In this document: piece by piece, positions 53,190-63,214 of the stretch
Position numbering within the stretch: the stretch's first letter is position 1
How the letters are laid out: each line of letters begins with the position of its first letter
Assembly: GCA_025350055.1 (NCBI GenBank)
Contig: JANXYK010000013.1
Span: forward strand, 29,890 to 93,889
Direction of reading: 5' to 3'
Source: Gammaproteobacteria bacterium
Lineage (GTDB): Bacteria > Pseudomonadota > Gammaproteobacteria > Steroidobacterales > Steroidobacteraceae
DNA length: 64,000 nt
Notes under the pieces: model-generated
Databases searched by the model: none
What the model was told of the DNA's origin: nothing
What the model saw: only the letters and a program-made list of their open reading frames with translations
Made by a program: the position numbers and the translations under genes

Positions 53190-53208
53190 GCAGCCGCCGG
53201 GCGGCTGC
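53190..53208 (-). terminator. GC-rich hairpin between the NfeD and CBS genes
   Basis: GCAGCCGCC (53190-53198) and GGCGGCTGC (53200-53208) are perfect complements; allowing a three-base loop leaves an 8-bp stem. It follows the NfeD stop by about 9 bases in the direction of transcription. No T-run follows, so it may only attenuate or stabilise mRNA. Confidence 0.35.
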
Positions 53209-53217
53209 CTTCAGGAA

Positions 53218-53661
53218 TCAGGCGGCCTCGACGATCAACAACGCACCTTCGACGGCGCGCACGCGCACCGAGGCGCCAGCCGGCAGGTCGGGGCCGCGCA
53301 CTTTCCAGGCGCCGTCACCGACAAAAGCCTTGCCATAGCCCTGCACGATCGGCTCGCTGAGCCGGTACACCTGGCCGATGTATTGCGCAGAGCGCTGATT
53401 CAGCTGCGGCTGTTCGGAAGTCTCGGGATGCGCGCCCTTGTAGTTGCGCCACACGAGCAGCGCCGCCACCGACAGCCCGACGAACAGTACCAGCTGCAAT
53501 TGCCAGGGAATCGGAATCACCAGCAGCAACGCGCCGACCACGAGTGCCGCAGCCGCAAACCAGATCGCCACCGCACCGGGCGCGAAGGCTTCGACGATGC
53601 CCAGCAGCGCGGCGATGATCCACCAGTGCCACCAATGCAGATTCGAGGCGAAGTCAATCAT
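53218..53661 (-). CDS. NfeD-family membrane protein
   Basis: A 147-residue protein with membrane helices (WWHWWIIAALLGIVEAFAPG, WFAAAALVVGALLLVIPIP and QLQLVLFVGLSVAALLVW) and a C-terminal OB-like domain (YIGQVYRLSEPIVQGYGKAF, AGASVRVRAVEGALLIVE). This is the short NfeD1b type that works with stomatin/SPFH proteins. The SPFH gene lies six bases upstream, forming the standard pair. Confidence 0.92.
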   Translation of the reverse strand: MIDFASNLHWWHWWIIAALLGIVEAFAPGAVAIWFAAAALVVGALLLVIPIPWQLQLVLFVGLSVAALLVWRNYKGAHPETSEQPQLNQRSAQYIGQVYRLSEPIVQGYGKAFVGDGAWKVRGPDLPAGASVRVRAVEGALLIVEAA

Positions 53662-53667
53662 GGCTGC

Positions 53668-54648
53668 TCAGCGCGCCGGTGTGCCCACGGTCGGTACGCC
53701 ACCGCGTGGCGGCGGCAGGCCGCCCTGCTGCTGCTTCATCGCGTCCTTGGCGAGCTCGGCGATTCCGCCGATCGAGGCGAGCAGGCCCGTGGCTTCCATC
53801 GGCATGAAGAATACTTTCTGGTTCGGCGAGGTCGCGAATTCCTTCATCGCCTCGACGTATTTCTGCGCGATGAAGTAGTTGATGGCCTGCACATTGCCCT
53901 GGGCAATGGCCTGCGAGACCACGGCCGTCGCCTTGGCCTCGGCCTCACCGAGACGCTCGCGGGCCTCGGCGTTGCGGAATGCGGCTTCGCGCCCGCCTTC
54001 GGCCTGCAGCACCGCGGCCTGCTTCTCGCCTTCGGCCTTGAGGATCGCCGCCTGGCGAAAGCCCTCGGCCTCGAGGATGTTGGCGCGCTTGTCGCGCTCG
54101 GCCTTCATCTGCCGGCCCATCGACTCGATCAGGTCGGCGGGCGGCTGGATATCCTTGATCTCGATGCGCGTGACCTTAATGCCCCAGGGCATGGTCGCAT
54201 CATCGACCACGCGCAGCAGGCGGTGGTTGATGTCATCGCGCTTGGAAAGCGTTTCGTCCAGGTCCATCGCGCCGATGACGGTGCGGATGTTGGTCATCGT
54301 GAGATTGACCACCGCGAGGCGCAGGTTGTCCACTTCGTAGGCGGCGCGCGCCGCGTCCTGCACCTGGTAGAACACCACGGCATCGATGCCGACCATGGCG
54401 TTGTCCTTGGTGATGACTTCCTGGCGCGGCACGTCGAGCACCTGCTCCATCATGTTCATGCGCCGGCCGATACCCTCGAAGAAGGGCGTGATCATGTGGA
54501 AGCCCGGCTCCATGGTCTTCTTGAACTTGCCGAAGCGCTCGAGCGTGTACTGGAAGCCCTGAGGCACCGTTAGCCAGGCCTTGGAGATGAAAACCACCGC
54601 CGCAACGACGATGACGATCCAGACCCAATTGAAGTCGAAACCGAACAT
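53668..54648 (-). CDS. SPFH/stomatin-like membrane protein (QmcA type)
   Basis: A 326-residue protein with one N-terminal membrane helix ([19 protein letters not shown]), the SPFH domain ([59 protein letters not shown]), and a long Glu/Ala/Arg-rich helix typical of stomatins. A Pro/Gly tail follows. Such proteins form membrane rings and support protease quality control. It pairs with NfeD. Confidence 0.94.
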   Translation of the reverse strand: MFGFDFNWVWIVIVVAAVVFISKAWLTVPQGFQYTLERFGKFKKTMEPGFHMITPFFEGIGRRMNMMEQVLDVPRQEVITKDNAMVGIDAVVFYQVQDAARAAYEVDNLRLAVVNLTMTNIRTVIGAMDLDETLSKRDDINHRLLRVVDDATMPWGIKVTRIEIKDIQPPADLIESMGRQMKAERDKRANILEAEGFRQAAILKAEGEKQAAVLQAEGGREAAFRNAEARERLGEAEAKATAVVSQAIAQGNVQAINYFIAQKYVEAMKEFATSPNQKVFFMPMEATGLLASIGGIAELAKDAMKQQQGGLPPPRGGVPTVGTPAR

Positions 54649-54738
54649 GACTACCTCGCCTGCAGATGCCGCTATGCCAGCCGGCAACATAGCACGTCGG
54701 TAGCAGGGCGGCGTAATGCCGCCATCCTTAAGCCTGCT

Positions 54739-55269
54739 TCAGTCTTTGCCCTTGCTGCAGGCGGCGCCCAGCCAGTGGCCGTTGAGCGTTACGTTCACTT
54801 TGCCGTTGGGTGTGGTCACCTGGATGGCGCCCTTGAACTCTTCGGGACTGACGGCCTCCATCTTCATCTCGCCGTCACGGGCAGGGTTGCCGGCGCAATG
54901 GAAATGCGTCTCCATGTGGGTGGCCGTCTGGGTAACGACGCGGTACTCGCAGCTCTTGTCCTGCTCTTTTTCGGCATGGACGCTGCCGCGCAGCAGGTCT
55001 TCCTTGGTCACGCAGGTCTTGGTGGTGTTCGGGTGGGCACCGGCGCCAACCCCGTGCTGCTTCAGAGTGGCCTCGATGCGCGCGCGCTGCTCGGGCGGCA
55101 TGCGCGCCAGGATGTCGGGCGGCATCATGGCGCCGCTCATCTGGGTAGTGGTGCTCATCTCCCACTGGCCGGGTTTGATGTTCAGCGGCTCGGCAGCGAG
55201 CGCCAGGCCGGCAGCGCCGGTCAGGAGGCACGCAGCCGCGGCCATACCGAACATGGTGGACTTGCTCAT
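54739..55269 (-). CDS. Exported DUF3617 family protein
   Basis: A 176-residue protein with a signal peptide (to LALAAEP) and the DUF3617 pattern: [46 protein letters not shown] and [12 protein letters not shown]. Four Cys residues suggest disulfides. Function is unknown. It overlaps the mnmG stop by ATGA, so it is cotranscribed with that gene, an arrangement with no obvious logic. Confidence 0.85.
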   Translation of the reverse strand: MSKSTMFGMAAAACLLTGAAGLALAAEPLNIKPGQWEMSTTTQMSGAMMPPDILARMPPEQRARIEATLKQHGVGAGAHPNTTKTCVTKEDLLRGSVHAEKEQDKSCEYRVVTQTATHMETHFHCAGNPARDGEMKMEAVSPEEFKGAIQVTTPNGKVNVTLNGHWLGAACSKGKD

Positions 55270-57167
55270 GAGGCGTTACTCCGTTTCAGGTGGACGAGCA
55301 GGATGGAGACCGCGGCCGGCGTCACGCCTGGCACGCGTGCGGCCTGGCCCAAAGTGGCGGGCCGGATCTCACTGAGTTTCTGGCGCACTTCATTGGAGAG
55401 CCCCGCGAGGGCACCATAGTTCAGGTCGGGCGGCAGCGTGGTGTGTTCGTTGCGCAGGGTGCGACTGATCTCGGCCTCGGCGCGCTCGATGTAGCCGCTG
55501 TAGGTGGCGCGCACTTCGAGGGCGCGGCGCAGCTGGTCAGCGAGGCGTGGGTCGCCCGGCGCCGAGTCGCCCGGCGGCGCGCCGACCAATTCGAGTACTG
55601 CCTGGTAGCCGACGCCCGGCCGGCGCAGCAGCTCCATCGCGGTGACATCGCGGCTCAATGTGGTACCGCCGAGCACACGCTCGCACCACTCGCTCGAGGG
55701 CTCGCGCACCAGCACGCGGCGCGACTCCAGACGCTTCACTTCGGCGGCGATGCAGCGCTGCTTGGTTTCGAAGAAATTCCAGCGTTCGTCGTCCACCAGA
55801 TTGAGCTCGCGGCCCTTCGGCGTGAGGCGTTCATCCGCGTTGTCTTCGCGCAACAACAACCGGTGCTCGGCGCGGCTGGTGAACATGCGATAGGGCTCGG
55901 CGGTGCCGCGCGTCACGAGGTCATCGACCAGCACGCCCAGGTACGCTTCGCTGCGCGCGGGCACCCAGCCCGGCAGATCCTGGGTGGCACGCGCGGCGTT
56001 GACGCCGGCCAGCAGGCCCTGCGCCGCGGCCTCTTCGTAGCCGGTGGTGCCGTTGATCTGCCCGGCAAAAAACAGCGCGGAAACGCTCTTGGTTTCGAGC
56101 GTGGATTTCAGGTCGCGCGGATCGAAATAATCGTACTCGATCGCGTAGCCCGGGCGCGTGATGTGCGCGTGCTCGAAACCGGCGATGGTGCGCACGAAGG
56201 CCTGCTGCACATCGAAGGGCAGGCTGGTCGAGATGCCGTTCGGATAGACCTCGTGCGTGCCCAGGCCCTCGGGCTCGATGAAGATCTGGTGGGCGTTGCG
56301 CTCGGCAAATCGATGCACCTTGTCTTCGACCGAGGGGCAGTAGCGCGGGCCCACGCCTTCGATGCGGCCGGTGTACATTGGCGAGCGGTCGAAGGCGGCG
56401 CGGATGATCTCGTGGGTGCGCTCATTGGTATAGGTTATGTGACAATCCACCTGCTTGGGGTGGTCACTGGCGCGCCCGAGGAACGAAAACACCGGTAGCG
56501 GGCAGTCGCTGGGCTGTGCGACGAGCGCGCGATAGTCGATGCTGCGGCCGTCAATCCGCGGCGGCGTGCCCGTCTTCAGGCGAGCCGTGCGCGGCATACG
56601 CTCGCGCAGTTTCGCGGCCAGCAGATTCGAGGGTGGATCGCCCGCGCGGCCGCCCTGGTAGTTGTCGAGCCCGACGTGGATGCGACCACCCAGGAAGGTG
56701 CCCACGGTGAGCACCACCGCGCGCGCGCCGAAGCTGATGCCGGTGACCGTGCTGGCGCCGACGATGCGATCAGCCTCGATCAGCAGATCACCCACTTCCT
56801 GCTGGAAAAGCGTGAGGTTCAGCTGGTTCTCCAGCACCTCGCGCATGGCCTGCTTGTAGAGCTGGCGGTCGGCCTGCGCACGCGTGGCGCGCACCGCCGG
56901 ACCCTTGCTGGCATTGAGGGTGCGCAACTGGATGCCGGCACGATCGGCGACCCGCGCCATCGCGCCGCCGAGCGCATCGATCTCGCGCACCAGGTGACCC
57001 TTGCCGATGCCGCCGATCGCCGGATTGCAGCTCATCGCGCCCAGCTGCTCGATGTTTTGCGTAAGCAACAACGTGCGCGCGCCGGCACGCGCGGAGGCCA
57101 GCGCCGCCTCGCAACCGGCGTGGCCGCCGCCGACCACGATCACATCGAATTGAGCCGCAAAATGCAT
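55266..57167 (-). CDS. mnmG: tRNA uridine-5-carboxymethylaminomethyl modification enzyme MnmG (GidA)
   Basis: MnmG with MnmE modifies U34 of certain tRNAs using FAD. The start ATG 57167 gives 633 residues (E. coli 629). FAD site [19 protein letters not shown], then [56 protein letters not shown] (cut here in sense) and the helical C-terminal RPGVGYQ are all present. The partner mnmE is not in the window. Confidence 0.97.
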   Translation of the reverse strand: MHFAAQFDVIVVGGGHAGCEAALASARAGARTLLLTQNIEQLGAMSCNPAIGGIGKGHLVREIDALGGAMARVADRAGIQLRTLNASKGPAVRATRAQADRQLYKQAMREVLENQLNLTLFQQEVGDLLIEADRIVGASTVTGISFGARAVVLTVGTFLGGRIHVGLDNYQGGRAGDPPSNLLAAKLRERMPRTARLKTGTPPRIDGRSIDYRALVAQPSDCPLPVFSFLGRASDHPKQVDCHITYTNERTHEIIRAAFDRSPMYTGRIEGVGPRYCPSVEDKVHRFAERNAHQIFIEPEGLGTHEVYPNGISTSLPFDVQQAFVRTIAGFEHAHITRPGYAIEYDYFDPRDLKSTLETKSVSALFFAGQINGTTGYEEAAAQGLLAGVNAARATQDLPGWVPARSEAYLGVLVDDLVTRGTAEPYRMFTSRAEHRLLLREDNADERLTPKGRELNLVDDERWNFFETKQRCIAAEVKRLESRRVLVREPSSEWCERVLGGTTLSRDVTAMELLRRPGVGYQAVLELVGAPPGDSAPGDPRLADQLRRALEVRATYSGYIERAEAEISRTLRNEHTTLPPDLNYGALAGLSNEVRQKLSEIRPATLGQAARVPGVTPAAVSILLVHLKRSNAS

Positions 57168-57208
57168 GGGGCGCATTCTACGGAAGCGGCTGGCGGCCAG
57201 CCCGAAAA

Positions 57209-57991
57209 TCAACGCTGTGGCAGCCCGCGATCGAAGCGCATCAACGTCACGAGGCGCAGGTCCTGCGGATCGAAGACCGCGACCATCGGCGTGCTTCGCC
57301 CGGTCACCAGCAGGGTGACGGCCTGGTCGGCGCCCAAACCGGTCGCGGCCACGCCCGACCTTATGGCAGCCCCGAGCTTGCGCAGCCGGAGGTCGTTGCG
57401 TGCCATGGCTGCGGCGTTCTTTAGCTCGCCCCGCAGCGCGGGCAGCCCTTCGGCCCAGAGTTTGAAATAGCGCGGCATCTGGATCACGTCGTCGCCGCCG
57501 GAGACCGCCGAGGCGATGATTCTCTGGCTCTCGTCACTGTCTTTCGGGAGCGGCGCCCACACCCAGCGCGGCCGGCTGTACCAATGCGGAGCCAGCGTCG
57601 GGTTTTCCCTGCGCGCCCACGCGATCTCTGTGGGCTTCAGATCGAGGGCCTGCACGAGCTGCAAGCGATCCTGGGAGAAGGCGTAGTACAACGGGCGTCC
57701 GCTCCACAGGGTGGTGCTGCCGTAGACCAGCGCGGCGAGCTGAACCAACGCGATGCAGGCGATGTCGCGCGCCAGTTCGCGCCTGGGCTTGGCGGGATTG
57801 GCGATCAGGAGCGTAGCCAGCGGGCCAAGCGCTACATCCACCGCGATCAGAATCGGCACTATGCTGAGCATGCTGCTGAGGTACCAGCCCGGCCAGCGGT
57901 ACCAGCCGAAATACAGTATCCCGAGCACCAGCGAGAGCACGCAGATGCTCGCCAGCACATGCAGCGCGAAGGCTTTGAAGCGAAATTTCAT
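57209..57991 (-). CDS. Type IV pilin accessory protein, TfpX/TfpZ family
   Basis: A 260-residue membrane protein beginning [15 protein letters not shown], then [40 protein letters not shown] and [14 protein letters not shown], the characteristic TfpZ start. The C-terminal part is periplasmic and more variable. In other species TfpX/TfpZ sits beside a pilin gene and helps pilin modification or assembly; none is adjacent here. Forty-six bases separate it from the divergent frame at 58038. Confidence 0.85.
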   Translation of the reverse strand: MKFRFKAFALHVLASICVLSLVLGILYFGWYRWPGWYLSSMLSIVPILIAVDVALGPLATLLIANPAKPRRELARDIACIALVQLAALVYGSTTLWSGRPLYYAFSQDRLQLVQALDLKPTEIAWARRENPTLAPHWYSRPRWVWAPLPKDSDESQRIIASAVSGGDDVIQMPRYFKLWAEGLPALRGELKNAAAMARNDLRLRKLGAAIRSGVAATGLGADQAVTLLVTGRSTPMVAVFDPQDLRLVTLMRFDRGLPQR

Positions 57992-58037
57992 GCGACAATT
58001 CTAGCGCCGCCGCACGCGGCCAGACGACAAAAAGGCA

Positions 58038-58355
58038 ATGCTACCGTTGATCCTCGAGTTACTGATCGGATCCATGCTGGTAGCGTTGGGCACCAGCGCG
58101 GTGATCGTGCTGGTGGTTCATTTCATCAACCGCGAGAGCTCTCCCGGGCTGGGAAAGGTTCTTGAAATGGGCCTGCAGTTCCACATTCCGAATTCCGATG
58201 ATCTTTTGCCTGTGCCTCGCGTGGTGTGCGTTCACATGCGACCGGATCCTTTTCCTGGCCAAGCGCCGTGCCAGATCAGCCGGACTGACATTGCGGGCAT
58301 ACTTTTATCTGACCCCGAACAGCGCACACAACTGACGCCCACGGCAGGCGAATGA
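58038..58355 (+). CDS. Doubtful frame: one N-terminal membrane helix, unknown remainder
   Basis: A 105-residue frame starts with LILELLIGSMLVALGTSAVIVLVVHF, a convincing membrane helix resembling the first helix of small ion channel or transporter proteins, but the rest (from about residue 40) is Pro-rich and unlike any family I know. It may be a truncated gene whose 3' part was lost or replaced. The segment TTTTATCTGACCCCGAA (about 58303-58319) resembles ends seen near REP-type elements in other genomes, which is recollection, not proof. Apart from this, the stretch between 57991 and 58428 holds nothing I can support. Confidence 0.3.
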   Translation: MLPLILELLIGSMLVALGTSAVIVLVVHFINRESSPGLGKVLEMGLQFHIPNSDDLLPVPRVVCVHMRPDPFPGQAPCQISRTDIAGILLSDPEQRTQLTPTAGE

Positions 58356-58427
58356 GGTACAGGCAGCTTTCGGTGAGCCCAGACTGGCGCCGTGGACACG
58401 GCGCACTTTGCGGAAGCGCCGCAGCGC

Positions 58428-60236
58428 CTAGCGCGCCTGCAGGATCTGGAGCACCGCGGCGCGCGCATCCGAGGCGTGGATGGGAAGCGCCAGTACATCG
58501 CCTGGCTTTGCCCACTCGAGCGCGCGCCGGGCTGCATCGACTTCGCTGGCACACATCGGCAGCGCATCGTCGGGTAGTCCCAGGCGCAAGAGTTCGGCGC
58601 GGATGATGCGCGGGACATCGCCCGCAGAACGGCCGCGCAGATGCGCCTCGTCTTCCTTGATCACGATCAGGTCGGGGTGGAAGCCGGCAGCGACGCGTGC
58701 GAGTTCCTGGACGTCTTCGTCCTTGCGGTTGCCAGCATGGCCAAGCACCAGGCCCAGCCGGCCGTGCTGCGTGCGCAGCTGCGAGGCGACCTGCAGGAAG
58801 CCGCGCAGGCCGTCGGGGTTGTGGGCGTAGTCGACCAGCACCCGCACCCCGTTGGCTTCGAAGCGCATCATGCGGCCGGGGTTGTCCTCGAGGGCGGCGC
58901 CGAAGCGGGCGTAGACGCTGGCGATGGCGGACGCTGCGACGCCGAGCGCCGTGGCTGCGAGCGCGGCGCCGGCGAGATTGGCGATGTTGTAGGTGGCGTG
59001 ACCGTCGACCGTCAGCGGCAAGGACTGCACGGCGCCCAGATTCACTGGATCTGCACTCGCGCCGGCGAGGCCGAGCCATAGATTGGCGGCGCGTACGCCG
59101 CAAGTCGCGCCGCCGCGCGCGCGATGTTCGCGCAGCAGCGGGTGGTCGAAATCGAGCGCGAACCAGGCCAGCGTCGGGGCGCGGCCAAAGCGCTGCGCCA
59201 GGCCCAGGGCCTTGGCGCAGAGCAGCGGATCGTCGGCATTCATCACCAGCAGGCCCTCGCGCGGCAGCACGCCGGCGATGGCGAGCTTGGTGTCGGCCAA
59301 GCCGTCCAGGTCGTCGATGCCGTATTCGCCGAAATGGTCGGCGCTGATGTTGGTGACCACGACGACGTGCGCGCGGGTGATCGCTACGCCACGGCGCAGG
59401 ATGCCGCCGCGCGCGACCTCGAGAATGGCAGCCTCGGTGCGCGCATCGCGCAGCACGCGCCGCGCCCCGGCGGGGCCCGAATAGTCACCGCGCGCCAGCG
59501 CCTCGCCGCCGCTGAACACGCCGTCCGTGCAGTTGTAGGCCGCGCGCCAGCCCTGTTCGCGCGCACAGGCGGCGAGCAGGCGCACCGTGGTGGTCTTGCC
59601 GTTCGAGCCGGTGACCAGCGCGGTAGGAATGTCGCGTAGCGATGTCCACGGAATCGCCTCGGGCGCGGGCAGCACCTCGAGCTCGTAGCTTTGCGCACCG
59701 ATGCCGGCACCCAGTGTCAGTGTTTTCTCATCGAGTATCACGGGCAGGCCGCGCAATTGCGCGGCCGCCAGCATCGCGCGCAGGTCGGGGCGTGCCTCGC
59801 TCGCCTGCAGGCGCCGCAAGCGGGCGAAAGCCGCTGGTTGCTGCAGCACCGGCGCATCGATCGCACTGACTGGCGTGTCGGACGGCGCATTCTCCAGCGC
59901 CGCGGCCAGCATGGCCGCTTCGAGGTCGGCGAGGCGCGCCGCATAGCGAGCCGCGTCGCCCGTGGCTTCGCGCTCCATCAGCGACGCACACAGCGCCCAC
60001 TCATTCACTTCGGTGGCCAGGAACAGCTGATCGACCGGCGCTGCGATCGACAGTGACACGCCGTTCGCATGAGGGCGCACGGCGATGCCGCTCTCGGTCC
60101 AGCCGAGCATCGTGCGCGCCTGCGCGACGCGCTCGCGCCAGGCCTGCAACAACCTGTCGAGCAGCGCCGCATCGCCCGGCACCGCGATCAGTTCCAGCGT
60201 GGCACCCGTGCCCGCAAAGAACAGGTTCGCGCCCAT
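58428..60236 (-). CDS. Mur ligase family protein, CphA paralogue lacking the ATP-grasp half
   Basis: A 602-residue protein. The first ~205 residues match nothing I recognise. The remainder is a Mur ligase: ALVTGSNGKTTTVRLLA (P-loop, about residue 208), LEVARGGILRRG, NISADHFGEYGIDDL and LVDYAHNPDGLRGFLQVA with HAGNRKDEDVQELA. These are close to the C-terminal half of cyanophycin synthetase (LETARGGLLRAG, FDYGHNAHAV). Several bacteria carry such a shorter paralogue beside cphA. It may add residues to, or prime, cyanophycin-like peptides; activity is unproven. It lies 41 bp after cphA on the same strand. Confidence 0.82.
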   Translation of the reverse strand: MGANLFFAGTGATLELIAVPGDAALLDRLLQAWRERVAQARTMLGWTESGIAVRPHANGVSLSIAAPVDQLFLATEVNEWALCASLMEREATGDAARYAARLADLEAAMLAAALENAPSDTPVSAIDAPVLQQPAAFARLRRLQASEARPDLRAMLAAAQLRGLPVILDEKTLTLGAGIGAQSYELEVLPAPEAIPWTSLRDIPTALVTGSNGKTTTVRLLAACAREQGWRAAYNCTDGVFSGGEALARGDYSGPAGARRVLRDARTEAAILEVARGGILRRGVAITRAHVVVVTNISADHFGEYGIDDLDGLADTKLAIAGVLPREGLLVMNADDPLLCAKALGLAQRFGRAPTLAWFALDFDHPLLREHRARGGATCGVRAANLWLGLAGASADPVNLGAVQSLPLTVDGHATYNIANLAGAALAATALGVAASAIASVYARFGAALEDNPGRMMRFEANGVRVLVDYAHNPDGLRGFLQVASQLRTQHGRLGLVLGHAGNRKDEDVQELARVAAGFHPDLIVIKEDEAHLRGRSAGDVPRIIRAELLRLGLPDDALPMCASEVDAARRALEWAKPGDVLALPIHASDARAAVLQILQAR

Positions 60237-60277
60237 CAGCCGACGCGAATCGGTGAAGGGCAGCGCGGGCGGGGTGT

Positions 60278-63175
60278 TCAGTCTTCCGCCTCGGGCGCCA
60301 ATCGAACGCCACGCTCGTCGCGCACCAGGCCTTCGAGACTGAATGCCGGCGCACGCTGCTCGCCCGGGCGCGCACCCGCGGCACCGCCACCGCCAGCGCC
60401 ATTGCGGCCGGCCGCTGCACCATTGCCGCCATGCATGCGGGCCGGGAAATCCTGCGCTGAGCCCATGATGTTGTCGCTCTCGGCGCTATCGCTGCTGCCC
60501 ACACTCAGGTTGCGCGTGGCCGCCGCACCGGCGGGTTTGAACTTGGTGATCTGCTTCCAGGAGCGCACCAGCGAATCCGCAAAGACCAGCAGCAGGTCGC
60601 CCGGCTGGCCCATATTGAGCGCGGCGGCGATCGCCTCCTGCTCGTCGGGGATGATCGAGATCGCGCTCTCGGGCACGCCCTCGGCGCGCAGCGCCTTGGC
60701 TTGCAGGCGTGGCACTTCATCGGGTGCGCGATCGCGCAGCGAGTCGTCGCGCCGGCAGATGTAGTGATCGAAGTGGCCGGCGACCGCGTGGGCAATGGCG
60801 ACGAGGTCTTCATCGCGTCGATCGCCGGGACCGGCCATGACCACGATGCGCCGGCCCGTGACATCGAGGCGCTGCGCGAGATCGGCCATCGCCGCCACCG
60901 CGTGCGCATTGTGGCCGTAGTCGAACAGCACCTTGAAGGGATGCTCGTTGAACACGTTCATGCGGCCTGGCGCCTGGAAGAAGGTGGAATCGAAGGTGCG
61001 CAGGCCCTGGCGGATCGCATCGAGCTTGATGCCCAGCGAGAAGGCCATGCTGGCGGCGAACATCGCGTTCTGCACGTTGTGCAGCGCGCGGCCTTCGAGG
61101 GTGGCGGGGATCAGATGCGTCCACACCAGCGGGATGTGGCTGCCGCGATCATAGAGCGCGATCATCTGGCCGTTGACGCCGGCCTCGAGCGCGCAGGCGC
61201 GACCACCGGCGCGGATGTGCTCGCGCACCAGCGTGTGCTCGGGGTTCACCGTCACGTAGCAGATGTTCTTCGCTTCGGTGTAGCCGGACATCTTCAGCAC
61301 CAGCGGATCATCGGCATTGAGCACCGCGCAGTCGGTTGCCACTTCGACCACCACGCGCTTCACCTCGGCCAGCTGCTCGAGCGTGTCGATGCCCTTCAAT
61401 CCCAGATGATCGGCCTGCACATTCAGCACGCCACCGACATTCACCTCGCGCACGCCCATGCCGGCACGCAAGAGTCCGCCGCGCGCGGTCTCGAGCACCG
61501 CCATGTCGATCTGCGGATCGGCGAGCACCATGCGCGCCGAGACCGGGCCGGTCATGTCGCCCTGCACGGTGCGCTGGCCGTCGATGTAGACGCCATCGGT
61601 GGTGGTGAGGCCCGGCGTGTAGCCCGCCATCTTGGTGATGTGCGCCAGCATGCGCGCGGTGGTGGTCTTGCCGTTGGTGCCGGTGATCGCGACGATCGGC
61701 ACGCGCGTGGGGGTGCCCTGCGGGAACAGCATCTCGATCACGGGCGTCGCCACATCGCGCGGCGTGCCTTCGCTGGGTGCCACGTGCATGCGGAAACCCG
61801 GCGCCGCGTTCACTTCGCAGATGCCGCCGCCGATCTTGCGATAGCTCTCGGTGATGTTCTTGGAGAGGAAATCGACGCCGCCAACATCCAGGCCCACCGC
61901 GCGCACCGCGCGCTCGGCCATCTCGCGGTTGTCGGGGTGGATCACATCGGTGACATCGGTGGCGGTGCCGCCGGTGGAAAGATTCGCGGTCGAGCGCAGG
62001 TACACGATCTGATCGACGGCCGGTACCGAGCTCGCCTGCAGCCCGACGCGTTCGAGCATCTTCTGCGCCTGCGCATCGAGTTCGAGGCGCGTGAGCACTT
62101 TCTCGTGGCCGACGCCGCGGCGCGGATCCTGGTTCACGATGCCGATCAGCTGCAGCACCGTGTGCACACCATCGCCGACCACGTGACCCGGCGTGCGGCG
62201 CGTGGCCGCGACCAGCTCGCCGTTGACCACCAGCAAGCGATGGTCATCGCCTTCGAGGAAGGACTCGACGATCACCGAACGCGAATGCTCGCGCGCCACA
62301 TTGAAACCCAGCGCCACCTCGGCATCGGTGCTCAGGCGGATCGAGATGCCGCGCCCGTGATTGCCGTTGTAAGGCTTGGTGACCACGGGATAGCCCACGC
62401 GGCGCGCGGCGCGTATTGCCTGTTCTTCGCTCTGTACCAGCTCCTGCTTCGGCACGGGCAAGCCGAGCGTCGCGAGGATCTTGTTGGTTTCCTCTTTATC
62501 GCTCGCGAGTTCCACCGCGATATGCGAGGTGCGACCCGTCACCGTGGCCTGGATGCGCTGCTGGTATTTGCCGTGGCCGAGCTGCACCAGCGATTGATCG
62601 TTGAGCCGCAGCCAGGGGATGTCGCGCTTCTCTGCGGCCTTCACGAGCGAGGCGGTCGAGGGGCCGAGCGCGCGGCGTTGCGCGAAGCGGATGAACTCAT
62701 CGCGCGCCGCCGGCCATTCCCAGCCTTCGGGCACGCTGTCTTCGGGGCGTATTGCCGGCGGCAGCAATGAGCACAGCAGGCGCAGGCCGAGTTCGCCCGC
62801 AGCGATGCCTTCATCGCGCTGCACGTATTCGTAGACCACGGTGTACACGCCCGGCGCACCAGCGCCGCGCGTTTTGCCGAAGGTGACTTCTTCGCCCGCG
62901 ATGTTCTGCAGCTCGATCGCCACATGCTCGAGCACATGGCCGAGCCAGGTGCCTTCGTCCTCGCGCATGCGCCGGAAAAATCCACCCTCGGTCTTGTAGG
63001 AGCAGCCGTGATGCGCGAGACCCGGGAGCGCTGCGGCCAGCGCGTCAACAAAGGCCGGGCCCAGTCTGCCCGTGGGCCAGGCTTCGAGCGCGCCCAGGTC
63101 CAGCTCCAGCCGGATGACCGGGAAGTGCGCGTAGAGCGAAGGACCGACATACACCGAACGATCGAGGATACGCAT
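60278..63175 (-). CDS. cphA: Cyanophycin synthetase
   Basis: CphA makes the storage polymer multi-L-arginyl-poly-L-aspartate. The 965-residue protein has the N-terminal domain (VYVGPSLYAHFPVIRLELDL), an ATP-grasp domain (VVTKPYNGNHGRGISIRLS, VESFLEGDDHRLLVVNGELV, ICEVNAAPGFRMH) and a Mur-ligase domain (VAITGTNGKTTTARMLAHIT, GDMTGPVSARMVL, LFDYGHNAHAVAAM). The final ~70 residues are a Ser/Gly/Ala-rich tail not needed for catalysis in known enzymes. ATG 63175 lies 39 bp after the cyanophycinase stop. Confidence 0.96.
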   Translation of the reverse strand: MRILDRSVYVGPSLYAHFPVIRLELDLGALEAWPTGRLGPAFVDALAAALPGLAHHGCSYKTEGGFFRRMREDEGTWLGHVLEHVAIELQNIAGEEVTFGKTRGAGAPGVYTVVYEYVQRDEGIAAGELGLRLLCSLLPPAIRPEDSVPEGWEWPAARDEFIRFAQRRALGPSTASLVKAAEKRDIPWLRLNDQSLVQLGHGKYQQRIQATVTGRTSHIAVELASDKEETNKILATLGLPVPKQELVQSEEQAIRAARRVGYPVVTKPYNGNHGRGISIRLSTDAEVALGFNVAREHSRSVIVESFLEGDDHRLLVVNGELVAATRRTPGHVVGDGVHTVLQLIGIVNQDPRRGVGHEKVLTRLELDAQAQKMLERVGLQASSVPAVDQIVYLRSTANLSTGGTATDVTDVIHPDNREMAERAVRAVGLDVGGVDFLSKNITESYRKIGGGICEVNAAPGFRMHVAPSEGTPRDVATPVIEMLFPQGTPTRVPIVAITGTNGKTTTARMLAHITKMAGYTPGLTTTDGVYIDGQRTVQGDMTGPVSARMVLADPQIDMAVLETARGGLLRAGMGVREVNVGGVLNVQADHLGLKGIDTLEQLAEVKRVVVEVATDCAVLNADDPLVLKMSGYTEAKNICYVTVNPEHTLVREHIRAGGRACALEAGVNGQMIALYDRGSHIPLVWTHLIPATLEGRALHNVQNAMFAASMAFSLGIKLDAIRQGLRTFDSTFFQAPGRMNVFNEHPFKVLFDYGHNAHAVAAMADLAQRLDVTGRRIVVMAGPGDRRDEDLVAIAHAVAGHFDHYICRRDDSLRDRAPDEVPRLQAKALRAEGVPESAISIIPDEQEAIAAALNMGQPGDLLLVFADSLVRSWKQITKFKPAGAAATRNLSVGSSDSAESDNIMGSAQDFPARMHGGNGAAAGRNGAGGGGAAGARPGEQRAPAFSLEGLVRDERGVRLAPEAED

Positions 63176-63214
63176 GGCAACTCCCTCAATGAGCGGCTCG
63201 CAAAGCGTCCGCTG

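Noticed and set aside
60701..62770. Long plus-strand open frame (~690 codons) opposite cphA
   Set aside because: It is antisense to a fully conserved cyanophycin synthetase, is rich in His/Arg/Ala/Gly and has no domain; such frames arise from GC-rich third positions.
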